From an uncultured Clostridium sp. (lineage in GTDB: Bacteria; Bacillota; Clostridia; Lachnospirales; Lachnospiraceae): a stretch of 36,132 nucleotides of DNA. The position numbers and the translations under genes were made by a program. Below, one piece after another: positions 9,528 to 17,450 of this stretch. The notes below the pieces were generated by a model. The model had not been told where the DNA came from. It did not search any database and saw only the letters and a program-made list of their open reading frames with translations. The stretch lies in NCBI GenBank assembly GCA_945915475.1, contig CAMEFI010000031.1:1-36132 (forward strand). The letters are read 5' to 3'. The first letter of the stretch is position 1. Each line of letters opens with the position of its first letter.

Positions 9528-9746
9528 CTATTCTCTATTCTCATCTTCAGGAATCAAATCGACCACATCACCAATATTGCAATTAAGTGCTTTACAAACT
9601 TTCATCAAAACATCCATACTAACTGTTTCGCCTTTTGAAAGCTTTGTAACCGAAGCCCAGCTAATTCCTGCAACTGCCTGTAAATCCTTTTTCTTCATAT
9701 CTTTATCTATAAGGATTTTCCATAATTTTTTATAACTTACTTCCAC
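9528..9746 (-). CDS. XRE family repressor (HTH Cro/CI type)
   Basis: A 72-residue single-domain DNA-binding protein: KLWKILIDKDMKKKDLQAVAGISWASVTKLSKGE carries the two helices of a Cro/CI HTH, followed by VSMDVLMKVCKALNCNIGDVV, which is typical of the compact YozG/HipB-like group. I choose the GTG at 9746 because AGAGGTGA lies just upstream and because the predicted transcription start is near 9794, which would leave the ATG at 9788 with almost no leader. It is the first gene of the leftward operon and faces the ImmA-type protease. By analogy with ImmR/ImmA pairs it probably represses its own promoter and perhaps the divergent one, through the repeats at 9823-9861. Confidence 0.9.
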   Translation of the reverse strand: MEVSYKKLWKILIDKDMKKKDLQAVAGISWASVTKLSKGETVSMDVLMKVCKALNCNIGDVVDLIPEDENRE

Positions 9747-9800
9747 TGTAGTCACCTCTCTATTCTGCAAAAGGACACACTTATCCAAGTTACTGTTATT

Positions 9801-9829
9801 AGTATATCACTTTCATTCAATTAATACAA
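9801..9829 (-). promoter_or_regulatory. sigma-A-type promoter of the XRE-tcmP-mod-res operon
   Basis: On the minus strand TTGTAT (-35, 9824-9829) and TATACT (-10, 9801-9806) are separated by exactly 17 bases. Transcription would start near 9794, 48 bases before the GTG of the XRE gene. The -35 box lies within the first AATACAAGA repeat, which is expected if the XRE protein autoregulates. Confidence 0.65.
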
Positions 9830-9861
9830 GAGTTTTTCTTCATAAATACAAGAATTTTCTT
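9823..9861. promoter_or_regulatory. direct repeats, candidate operators for the XRE repressor
   Basis: The nine bases AATACAAGA occur at 9823-9831 and again at 9845-9853, both followed by a T-rich run ending in CTT. The spacing of 22 bases is about two helical turns, so the two sites face the same side of the DNA. The second copy also contains AAGAA-N2-TTCTT (9850-9861), a short dyad. Together they sit between the two divergent promoters and overlap the -35 box of the leftward one. Confidence 0.55.
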
Positions 9862-9870
9862 TTTAGACGA

Positions 9871-9899
9871 TTGAAAAATTCATCCAAACTTGATATAAT
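9871..9899 (+). promoter_or_regulatory. sigma-A-type promoter of the ImmA-recombinase genes
   Basis: TTGAAA (9871-9876) and TATAAT (9894-9899) are separated by 17 bases, a near-consensus vegetative promoter. Transcription should start near 9906, only three bases before the first in-frame ATG (9909), so either the mRNA is leaderless or a later start is used. Confidence 0.7.
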
Positions 9900-9941
9900 A
9901 GTTAATATATGATTATACATAGCAGAAAGGATGTGTCATCT

Positions 9942-11537
9942 TTGGGTAAGTACAAAAATGAAATAGAACAATTTATATATGAGATATGCTATAAATCAAT
10001 GTGGGCGGAAGCCTACAATTACATATACAATCACCCTTATCAATTAAACTTATCTTTCTCACGTATTGAATATCCAGATAGTGCGACTTTGGAAGATATG
10101 GTTCTTGAATTCACAAAGGACATAAGAATCCAAGATGACCACCTGCTTTTTAACGCGATTGTCTCATGCACAATTCTTCTTACAGAAGACAATTACAAAG
10201 GCTTTTCTTCTTGCGATACAAGTCAGTGGCTTGACTTATCCTGTGATGCAAAAATTACAGACAAACTCGAATCCTTTGTTGTCGCATCAATAAAACCATA
10301 TTCAGGTATCCGCGCTATGAAAAAAGACGGAGCCGCAGTATCAAAAAATATTGTGCCAATTATCGCTAAAAAAGATTTGGAAGCAGAAGCCACTGCTTTC
10401 TTGGAAACCTATTACCCAGAAGCTTTAGTTACACCTACTCCTGTACCTATTGAAGACATCGCCACTAAAATGGGATTGGAAGTGATTCAAGGTTATAGAT
10501 TATCCGACGATTTCAGTGCATTCGGACAGATTTGCTTTTCGGATTGTGAGGCTGAAGTTTATGACCTTTTTAAATGTAAGCAAAATGTTATCCAAGTAAA
10601 GCGGGGCACAATTCTCATAGATGCCTATACATTTTGGGAACGTAATCTGGGGTGCGTCAAAAATACAATTACCCACGAAGTTTTCCACTGGTATAAGCAT
10701 CGAATGTATGCAACCATCAAACAAATTCTGCGCAACGAAAAAGTGATTGCATGTAGATGCCCCTCTTCAATGGTATATCCAGACAGTAACACGGAGTGGA
10801 CTGACGAGCAAATTATGGAGTGGCAAGCAAACAGCATAGCTCCACGAATTTTAATGCCATTTAAAACCTTCAAATTAAAAGTTGAAGAACTGTATCAAAA
10901 GTATGATTATAAGAACACTCCTCTTAAATTAGCTGTACTAACTTGTGTCGCTGATGACCTTGCAAAATTTTATGGCGTTTCGAGACAATCTGCACTTATA
11001 AGAATGATGGAAACCGGCTATAAGGAAGCCTCAAGTGTTTATCAATATGACAGTAATTCTGCCTTTCATTCATATATAAGCCGAGAGGATGCCTTCAATG
11101 CTTATTGCGATAATCAAGAATTAAGGCGTCTCATCGACGAGGAATTATTCAAATATGTTGATGGGTATTTTGTAATCAATGACAATCAATTTATAGAATC
11201 ATCTTCTGATGGTTCTGTATGTTTAACAGATTACGCATGGTCTCATTTAGAAGAATGTACCTTAAAATTCACTTGGAAATCCATCAAATCTTCTAATGCT
11301 CACAAGCACCTACCTTTTGAAATACTTCATAGAGCAAATGCTGACCAAAAGGTATCTAATTTTGATAAAGTTCAAAATAATGATGTTATTTCAGAAGCGA
11401 CCAAGAAAAAACACGAAGAGTTTGAAAAACAAAATGAGCTCAGAAAATCTCTTTATGGTAATAAATCATGTTGGGAAACAATGTATGAAATTATTCAATC
11501 CAAAGGTCTAAGCAAGCTGAATACTTGTACAGCCTGA
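9942..11537 (+). CDS. ImmA/IrrE family metallopeptidase with long N-terminal extension
   Basis: About 531 residues from TTG 9942 (542 from ATG 9909). The zinc protease motif HEVFHWYKH is at about 245-253 and the third-ligand segment [14 protein letters not shown] lies about 50 residues later, the standard ImmA arrangement. ImmA-type proteases cleave XRE repressors in integrative elements and phages; a cognate XRE gene is divergent here. The N-terminal 150 residues and the C-terminal 170 residues go well beyond the minimal ImmA domain (about 170) and could sense a signal. TTG 9942 is chosen because AGAAAGG (9924-9930) precedes it and the transcription start near 9906 leaves no leader for the ATG; the 11-base spacing is long, so the start is uncertain. 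The recombinase gene follows after 19 bases. Confidence 0.85.
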   Translation: MGKYKNEIEQFIYEICYKSMWAEAYNYIYNHPYQLNLSFSRIEYPDSATLEDMVLEFTKDIRIQDDHLLFNAIVSCTILLTEDNYKGFSSCDTSQWLDLSCDAKITDKLESFVVASIKPYSGIRAMKKDGAAVSKNIVPIIAKKDLEAEATAFLETYYPEALVTPTPVPIEDIATKMGLEVIQGYRLSDDFSAFGQICFSDCEAEVYDLFKCKQNVIQVKRGTILIDAYTFWERNLGCVKNTITHEVFHWYKHRMYATIKQILRNEKVIACRCPSSMVYPDSNTEWTDEQIMEWQANSIAPRILMPFKTFKLKVEELYQKYDYKNTPLKLAVLTCVADDLAKFYGVSRQSALIRMMETGYKEASSVYQYDSNSAFHSYISREDAFNAYCDNQELRRLIDEELFKYVDGYFVINDNQFIESSSDGSVCLTDYAWSHLEECTLKFTWKSIKSSNAHKHLPFEILHRANADQKVSNFDKVQNNDVISEATKKKHEEFEKQNELRKSLYGNKSCWETMYEIIQSKGLSKLNTCTA

Positions 11538-11556
11538 TAGAAAGCGAGGTTATTTG

Positions 11557-13122
11557 ATGGGAAATGTTATGGTTATCCCTGCAAGAAGGCAAGTTGGAAA
11601 TACCGCCAGACAGCAGGATGATAAGCCTAAGCTCCGAGTCGCGGCGTACTGTAGAGTTAGTACTGACAGCGATGAGCAGGCTACAAGTTATGAAGCTCAG
11701 GTTGAGCACTACACAGAATTTATTCAAAAGAACCCTGAATGGGAATTTGCAGGCATATACGCTGATGATGGTATTTCCGGTACCAACACTAAAAACCGTG
11801 ATGAATTTAATCGAATGATTAAAGATTGCGAAGCCGGAACCATTGACATGATTATTACAAAGTCAATCAGCCGATTTGCCCGAAACACGCTGGACTGCTT
11901 GAAATACATTCGACAGCTCAAAGATAAGAATATCCCGGTATATTTTGAAAAAGAAAACATCAACACAATGGATGCCAAGGGAGAAGTCTTAATAACTATT
12001 ATGGCTTCCCTGGCCCAGCAGGAATCACAATCCCTTAGCCAAAATGTAAAGCTGGGATTGCAGTTTCGCTACCAGAATGGTCAAGTACAAGTAAACCACA
12101 ATCATTTTCTCGGCTACACCAAGGATGCAGATGGAAATCTTATCATTGACCCGGAGCAAGCTGAGGTAGTAAAAAGGATTTATCGTGAATATCTTGAAGG
12201 CTATTCGATGAATAAAATCGCTAAGGGACTTGAAGCAGATGGTATTCTCACAGGCGCCGGGAAAACAAAATGGTGGACGAGCACCATAAACAAAATACTA
12301 CGCAATGAAAAATACATCGGTGACGCGCTTCTTCAAAAGACTTACACCACCGACTTTCTGAACAAGACCAGAGTAAAAAATAACGGTATCGTTCCGCAAT
12401 ACTATGTAGAAGGAAATCACGAAGCCATTATTCCAAAGGATATCTTCTTACGAGTGCAAGAAGAACTGGTACGCAGGCGTGTGGTTAAAACCAGTGCCAA
12501 TGGCAAAAAGCGCAGTTACAGCTGCAACCACTGCTTTGCGCAGATAGTCATTTGCGGCGAATGTGGAGAAATGTTCCGCAGAATCCACTGGAACAATCGC
12601 GGCTGCAAATCCATCGTCTGGCGTTGCCTTAGCAGGCTGGAACCCACCGGTCAGGAATGCCATGCAAGGACCGTCAATGAAGCTGTATTAGAGAATGTGG
12701 TAGTTCAGGCCATTAACACGCTCCTTGGCGACAAATCAACCAATCAGGCGCAGCTACAACAGAACATCGCCAAAGTTATCAGAGAGGCTCAGAAGACCAC
12801 CGCTGATGGCATTGATGAACAGCTGATGGAACTCCAGAAAGAGCTTCTCCAAAAGGCTAACAACAAAGAAGCCTATGATGAGATTGCTGACCAGATTTTC
12901 AAGCTCCGCGAGCAGCGTGAAAAATGCACTGTTGACACCGCTGCCAGAGACGCGCAGATTGCAAGAATCAATGAACTGCAGGACTTCATTAAACAGCAGC
13001 GTACCGACCTTGTTGAATTCAACGAGGCCTTGGTAAAACGCTGGCTCAAACAGATAACCGTCTGGGAAGACCACTTTACAGTGGAACTTAAGTCCGGACT
13101 GAAAATTGATATTGAAGGTTAA
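11557..13122 (+). CDS. large serine site-specific recombinase
   Basis: A 521-residue recombinase. The N-terminal resolvase domain has [13 protein letters not shown] with nucleophile Ser35 and the family segments [22 protein letters not shown] and [10 protein letters not shown]. The recombinase domain (about 160-270) includes [17 protein letters not shown], and the zinc ribbon has CNHC-x-CGECG-type cysteines at about 325-375, followed by a coiled-coil rich in Glu/Lys/Gln. This is the architecture of integrases that move ICEs and phages. ATG 11557 is used because GAGG lies 7 bases before it; a TTG sits one codon upstream. Base composition appears more GC-rich than in the adjacent immA-like gene. 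It shares the ImmA promoter and ends at the terminator at 13140-13180. Confidence 0.93.
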   Translation: MGNVMVIPARRQVGNTARQQDDKPKLRVAAYCRVSTDSDEQATSYEAQVEHYTEFIQKNPEWEFAGIYADDGISGTNTKNRDEFNRMIKDCEAGTIDMIITKSISRFARNTLDCLKYIRQLKDKNIPVYFEKENINTMDAKGEVLITIMASLAQQESQSLSQNVKLGLQFRYQNGQVQVNHNHFLGYTKDADGNLIIDPEQAEVVKRIYREYLEGYSMNKIAKGLEADGILTGAGKTKWWTSTINKILRNEKYIGDALLQKTYTTDFLNKTRVKNNGIVPQYYVEGNHEAIIPKDIFLRVQEELVRRRVVKTSANGKKRSYSCNHCFAQIVICGECGEMFRRIHWNNRGCKSIVWRCLSRLEPTGQECHARTVNEAVLENVVVQAINTLLGDKSTNQAQLQQNIAKVIREAQKTTADGIDEQLMELQKELLQKANNKEAYDEIADQIFKLREQREKCTVDTAARDAQIARINELQDFIKQQRTDLVEFNEALVKRWLKQITVWEDHFTVELKSGLKIDIEG

Positions 13123-13139
13123 TGCCAATAGACACACGA

Positions 13140-13180
13140 AACCCTCTCGACCTTAGATGGCCGGGAGGGTTGTTTTGTTA
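13140..13180 (+). terminator. rho-independent terminator after the recombinase
   Basis: A 10-base-pair stem (AACCCTCTCG at 13140-13149 with CGGGAGGGTT at 13162-13171, one G-U pair) is followed by a T-rich tail GTTTTGTTATT. It lies just after the recombinase stop and just before the 3' end of the converging gene. Confidence 0.75.
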
Positions 13181-14461
13181 TTGTGCTTTACTTTCGGGAA
13201 GATAATAAATCTTTCCATCTTTAGAAATGAGTTGTACATCTTCAGCATATAATTCAGATTTATCAATTTTAGGAGAAATGTCATGTCCTATCTTCTGAGC
13301 TGCAATCATTTTTGCAGTTTTTTCTTCAATTTCACGGAAGTTTAAATCATCGTTAAACAGCCCTGGAATAAAATGAATTACACCATCAATTCCAGCTCTC
13401 TTTCTTCGAGACTCCTCCACCTCTATGCCTAATCGCTCGGCAGTGCTTTCATGCCAAGCAGTAAGTCGTGCTTGAGTATCAGATACCTGCTTTGAATATG
13501 TAGGCAATAATGCAATACACTGTTCTCTTGAAACTGCTCCAAGATGCAACGTATATCTCAAATCAGAAATTTTATATAAAACATCCAGCAGTGATTGTTG
13601 ATACATAAACCAATCTTGTGCATGTCCTAAAGCTTTTTCATAGCCTTCATAGTCAAAGTCTGATTTCTTTGCAAATCCAGTTAAAGTAAGATTAGCTTGT
13701 CCCAGAAGCTGAGTACACTCTTCTTCTAAACTATCAAGCTGAGAAATCTTCGAAAGTCGAAGCTCATCGTTTTCCAAAATCTCTGTCTGGAAATCAGCAA
13801 TCTTTTTAACATGAGCTACCAGCGAAAATACCCTACTTCGATATTCGTTATCCTGAAAATCCTGTATCTGAGTGATACCATCACTAATCGCTCCAAGTTC
13901 AGCATTAATCTGCGTCATATAATACTGACCTACCACCATTGATGCAACACCCATTGCCGCTGCTGCTGTATTAGCCACAACAGTTGTACCTTTTTGTGCC
14001 TCAACAGCTACCAAGTTAGCATGTCCTTTGATACCATCAGCCCCATGATAAATACCACGAACAGCACCTTCCATCGCTTTGGAATCTGTGAGCTTAGCAC
14101 CTGCTGGAATAATAGCTCGATACAAAACCTCTCCATTAGCCTTAGCCGCCTGTGCAGCATTGTTTACTGCATTTCCAGCCTGTGCCAAACCTGGAACAAG
14201 ATTATTTACATGAGCAAGTACCTTACTATCCGTAATTTCCACAAGTTTTGTTTCGTCCGGAATTGCCTCTGCCGGAAGGAGCTCCATCTGAATTACAAGT
14301 TCATTTGAAGCTTCTGCTACAGGTAATTCACTACTTGATGATTTACTTTCAACAGAAGCTGTATTCATCGGTTCTTCTTTGTTTTGTTTGTTTTTTAGGT
14401 ATAGTACAACTCCTACTGCTATCGCAGCTACAATGCATATACCAATTATTACGTATTCCAT
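13178..14461 (-). CDS. membrane-anchored helical protein of unknown function, SIR2 partner
   Basis: A 427-residue protein I do not recognise. It has one N-terminal membrane anchor (about 3-21) followed by Lys/Asn residues, a Ser/Thr/Glu-rich linker (30-55), an Ala-rich region, a second hydrophobic stretch at about 160-182, and a long predominantly helical region rich in Glu, Leu and Gln up to about 380. The second hydrophobic stretch within helices recalls membrane-inserting bundles, but no toxin family is evident. ATG 14461 has an AGGAGG site 9 bases upstream. The SIR2 gene lies 53 bases upstream in the same direction, so the pair is probably one transcript. Its function could be membrane damage or sensing in a SIR2-based defence pair; this is inference. 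Confidence 0.75.
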   Translation of the reverse strand: MEYVIIGICIVAAIAVGVVLYLKNKQNKEEPMNTASVESKSSSSELPVAEASNELVIQMELLPAEAIPDETKLVEITDSKVLAHVNNLVPGLAQAGNAVNNAAQAAKANGEVLYRAIIPAGAKLTDSKAMEGAVRGIYHGADGIKGHANLVAVEAQKGTTVVANTAAAAMGVASMVVGQYYMTQINAELGAISDGITQIQDFQDNEYRSRVFSLVAHVKKIADFQTEILENDELRLSKISQLDSLEEECTQLLGQANLTLTGFAKKSDFDYEGYEKALGHAQDWFMYQQSLLDVLYKISDLRYTLHLGAVSREQCIALLPTYSKQVSDTQARLTAWHESTAERLGIEVEESRRKRAGIDGVIHFIPGLFNDDLNFREIEEKTAKMIAAQKIGHDISPKIDKSELYAEDVQLISKDGKIYYLPESKAQ

Positions 14462-14514
14462 TTATCGTATACCTCCTATCGTTTATTCATAAAAGGCTTT
14501 GTAAATTTCGCGAA

Positions 14515-15567
14515 TTAATGATACGGATTAGACAGTGGCATATTTTTACCTCTATTTTCGTTTTCTTCGATAATTAGCTTTTCAGTCTTCTCATCTATTT
14601 CTGAAAAACTCATACCTTCCTTAAATCCTTTACTTCCGTCAAGCCACATACAATTCATCAATCTATCAAACGTTGCTTCACAACTTCTTCTTGGACAACG
14701 AGCTAATGTAGTATCAAAAAAGCTTGTATGATAAGAATAATGATGGGTATGAATAAACTGCTTCCAAGAATCCAACACTTCAGTCTCGTCTCTAATGTCT
14801 ACCAATTCTATTTCTTCCAAGTTTCTATCATTTACTGCTCCCCATGCTTGTTTAAGCATATCAACAGCTTCAGCGTCACTTGTTGGCGCACTATACCCAA
14901 ATATCGTAACCATATATGCTTTTTCAAGAGCATTTTTTAATTGTTTCCATGACTTTGAAATTGCTATATCTCCAGTATAGTCTTTTTTCTTGATAGGAAA
15001 TAAAAGTTTCATCGGCTTCAGTGGTTCTCCACATCGACACATTCTTCCCACATTACCCATTATATTATCCTTGGCACAATAGCCTACTGCAACATTTCCG
15101 TGAAGGAATGCGACTTGTGGTATGTTATCTGTATATCGCTGTGCTCTTGCTATTGCCTGAACCAAAAAAGGGTCCCAATTAAATGTCGCAATTAAATCCT
15201 TGCTTGTAAGGCTCATAACTAAAAAATCGTAAATGGTAGGTTCATCTGGTAACTGAAACTCACTCATATAGCTTCGTATAACATTTTCCAACTCATTTTT
15301 TACGTCATTGCATACCTGTTCATCCTTACTCCTATCATCTAATTCCATATAAATATCTTCAAGATTATCAGATGTTGTATTCAGTTTAACCTTCGAAATA
15401 ATATCCTTTAATCCCAGCTTTTCAATAAAACCGCTCATTGCCGATATCTTACGTCCATTTTTATCTCCGTGGGGTATAGCTGCACAACTGGCGCCAGCAC
15501 CCAGAATTACAACATGAGGTCTATTTTTCATATAATATTCATACTCTTCAACACTAATTTCTGCCAT
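14515..15567 (-). CDS. SIR2-like NAD-consuming domain protein
   Basis: A 350-residue protein with the Rossmann-type motif VVILGAGASCAA (GAGAS at 23-27), the catalytic-site segment LIATFNWDPF (Asn130, Asp132) and VAFLHGNVA with likely catalytic His156. CRCGEP and a nearby Cys suggest a small metal site, and GYSAPTSDAEA fits the end of the NAD-binding fold. In anti-phage systems SIR2 domains of this kind (Thoeris ThsA, DSR, SIR2-HerA) destroy NAD and stop growth of infected cells. ATG 15567 follows an AGGAGG site. It is the first gene of a two-gene leftward unit with the membrane protein at 13178-14461. I saw no second enzymatic domain, so target recognition is likely supplied by the partner. 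Confidence 0.85.
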   Translation of the reverse strand: MAEISVEEYEYYMKNRPHVVILGAGASCAAIPHGDKNGRKISAMSGFIEKLGLKDIISKVKLNTTSDNLEDIYMELDDRSKDEQVCNDVKNELENVIRSYMSEFQLPDEPTIYDFLVMSLTSKDLIATFNWDPFLVQAIARAQRYTDNIPQVAFLHGNVAVGYCAKDNIMGNVGRMCRCGEPLKPMKLLFPIKKKDYTGDIAISKSWKQLKNALEKAYMVTIFGYSAPTSDAEAVDMLKQAWGAVNDRNLEEIELVDIRDETEVLDSWKQFIHTHHYSYHTSFFDTTLARCPRRSCEATFDRLMNCMWLDGSKGFKEGMSFSEIDEKTEKLIIEENENRGKNMPLSNPYH

Positions 15568-15760
15568 TAATATATTCCTCCTAACATCTAATCCACTGTC
15601 CGAAAATGCCCTTAGTATCGAGTTGCCGGATTTGTTGCCAGTTTGCTACCCTTGCTCAAAAATGCCTGACATCTAAACTACTCACTCAATTTGCGTTATC
15701 TAATCCGAAGTCACAACCTGGCACACATTTTCGCAGTAGATATGTTTCCATATAAAATAA
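15568..15760. other. junction between island and chromosome, no gene seen
   Basis: No open reading frame with a ribosome binding site was found between the SIR2 gene and the rlmD terminator. The stretch may contain the promoter of the SIR2 pair (GATACT near 15617 on the minus strand is a possible -10, but no good -35 is visible) and it may hold the right boundary of the accessory region. I could not identify a duplicated attachment core. Confidence 0.4.
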
Positions 15761-15812
15761 CCGGGCCTTTTCAGGAGTTAGGCTTCTTATCCTAACTTCC
15801 GAAAAAGCCCGG
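15761..15812 (-). terminator. terminator after rlmD
   Basis: CCGGGCCTTTTCAGGAGTTA-type arm (15761-15782) pairs with the arm at 15791-15812 to give a stem of about 22 base pairs with few mismatches and a loop of about 8 bases. On the minus strand it is followed by TTATTTTATAT, so it should end rlmD transcription before the island. Confidence 0.75.
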
Positions 15813-15833
15813 AAATACGCCACTTTCTGTCTA

Positions 15834-17249
15834 TTATTTATCTTTTCTTGACATCAATACCACCGTCTCAACATGGCCACTATGGCCGAACTGGTCCACA
15901 GCGCACACTTTTTTCACCTCATATCCCGCTGCCACCAGCATCTTCACATCCCTGGCAAGAGTAGCAGGGTCACAGCTTACATACACAATCCGGTTCGGCT
16001 GCATTTTAACCATGGTTGAAATGGCGACTTCATCGCAGCCCTTACGTGGTGGATCTACCACGATTACATCCGCAAATTCTCCGGTCTGTTCATACTGTTT
16101 TGGCAGTACTTCTTCTGCCTTTCCCACATAGAATTCCACATTGGTGATGCCGTTCATCCGGGCATTTTTCTTTGCATCTTCTATGGCCTCCGGAATAATC
16201 TCCACGCCCTTCACCTTCCTCGCCTTCTGTGCCAGAAACAAAGAAATGGTTCCAATTCCACAATACAGATCCCATACCATTTCATCTCCATGCAGATCAG
16301 CATATTCCAGAGCTTTTCCATACAATTTCTCCGTCTGCTCCGGATTGACCTGATAAAAAGACAATGGACTGATCTGATACCTGACAGTTCCAATATAATC
16401 GGTAATGGTGTCGCTGCCCCAGATGGTCCGGCATGTACTTCCAAGAATCCGATTGGTCTTTTCCTCATTGATATTCAAGGAAATACTGGTCATTCCCGGA
16501 ATATCTTTCAGACTCTGCACCAGTTCCTGTTCCACATTTACCGACTTGGCACCAATTGGGGACGCAATCTTCCCCACCAGTTCTTTCCCGTTGAGAATGA
16601 CACAGGCCATCACTTCACCGGTCTTTTTTCCTACTCTGGTCAGTATGTGCCGCACCAGACCTCTATGCTGCTCCTCATCATATGGTTCCACCCGGTATTG
16701 CTCCATAAATATGCGAAATTTCCGAATAATTTCATCATTGACTGTCGCCTGCAGATAACACACATCCGTATCGATTACATGGTGTGTCCTCCCGGCATAA
16801 AATCCAATCACAAGGTTACCATCCTTATCCCTCCGCACAGGGAACTGCGCCTTATTCCGATACCGGAGGGCAGGCGGTTCCATCCCAATGATTGGTTCCA
16901 TCTTCTCTTCTATCTCTTCCATGCCACCAATCCTCTTTAGGCAATTCATAACCTTGCTCTGCTTCCATTCCAACTGCCTGTCGTATCGGACCTGCATAAT
17001 CGTACAGCCACCGCACTGCCTTGCATGGGGACAAATGGGCTCCACCCGGTCTGACGAAGCTGTTACAATCTCCATAAGCCTTCCATAGGCATAATTCTTC
17101 TTCGCTTTCACAATCTTAATCCGGGCAACATCCCCCGGCACGGTGTCCTTCACAAATACTGCCATGCCGTCAATGTGTCCGATTCCCTCACCATCATTTC
17201 CGATATCTTCTATTGTAATCTCATATTCTTTATTTTTCTCCAAAACCAT
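15834..17249 (-). CDS. rlmD: 23S rRNA (uracil-C5)-methyltransferase, RlmD/RlmCD type
   Basis: A 471-residue TrmA-family enzyme. An N-terminal TRAM domain (about 1-62) precedes the iron-sulfur cysteines in CPHARQCGGC (73, 79, 82). The SAM-binding motif is VWDLYCGIGTISLFLA and the catalytic region has DVIVVDPPRKGCD and YVSCDPATLARD, whose Cys is the nucleophile attacking uracil C6. In Gram-positive bacteria one such enzyme methylates U747 and U1939 of 23S rRNA. ATG 17249 is preferred because GGAAAGAG precedes it; a TTG four codons upstream is also open. This is a housekeeping gene and marks the chromosome side of the island boundary. Confidence 0.93.
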   Translation of the reverse strand: MVLEKNKEYEITIEDIGNDGEGIGHIDGMAVFVKDTVPGDVARIKIVKAKKNYAYGRLMEIVTASSDRVEPICPHARQCGGCTIMQVRYDRQLEWKQSKVMNCLKRIGGMEEIEEKMEPIIGMEPPALRYRNKAQFPVRRDKDGNLVIGFYAGRTHHVIDTDVCYLQATVNDEIIRKFRIFMEQYRVEPYDEEQHRGLVRHILTRVGKKTGEVMACVILNGKELVGKIASPIGAKSVNVEQELVQSLKDIPGMTSISLNINEEKTNRILGSTCRTIWGSDTITDYIGTVRYQISPLSFYQVNPEQTEKLYGKALEYADLHGDEMVWDLYCGIGTISLFLAQKARKVKGVEIIPEAIEDAKKNARMNGITNVEFYVGKAEEVLPKQYEQTGEFADVIVVDPPRKGCDEVAISTMVKMQPNRIVYVSCDPATLARDVKMLVAAGYEVKKVCAVDQFGHSGHVETVVLMSRKDK

Positions 17250-17350
17250 ATCTCTTTCCAATCACTTCTTAATTATCACACAAGCCATAGCTCGTGTACC
17301 TTTACAATACCACAAAGTTCTTAAGAAATAAAGGAAGTCAAAGTAAAATA

Positions 17351-17379
17351 CTGGCATTCTGGATAAAATGTGGTATAAT
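17351..17379 (+). promoter_or_regulatory. probable promoter of the alcohol dehydrogenase gene
   Basis: A perfect TATAAT (17374-17379) lies 17 bases after a weak -35 (CTGGCA, 17351-17356). It is about 70 bases before the ATG and is the only consensus -10 in the interval. Confidence 0.5.
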
Positions 17380-17450
17380 GTAAAAAATAGACAAAAAAAC
17401 ATTAACTTTAACATCATTTTAGCTATGGAATAATTAGAAAGGAGGATTAT

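Noticed and set aside
12754-13137. Leftward 127-residue frame
   Set aside because: It is antisense to the recombinase coiled-coil and has no supporting signals.
15568-15760. Attachment site of the serine recombinase in the junction
   Set aside because: No duplicated core could be found inside the window, and the left end of the element is outside it.
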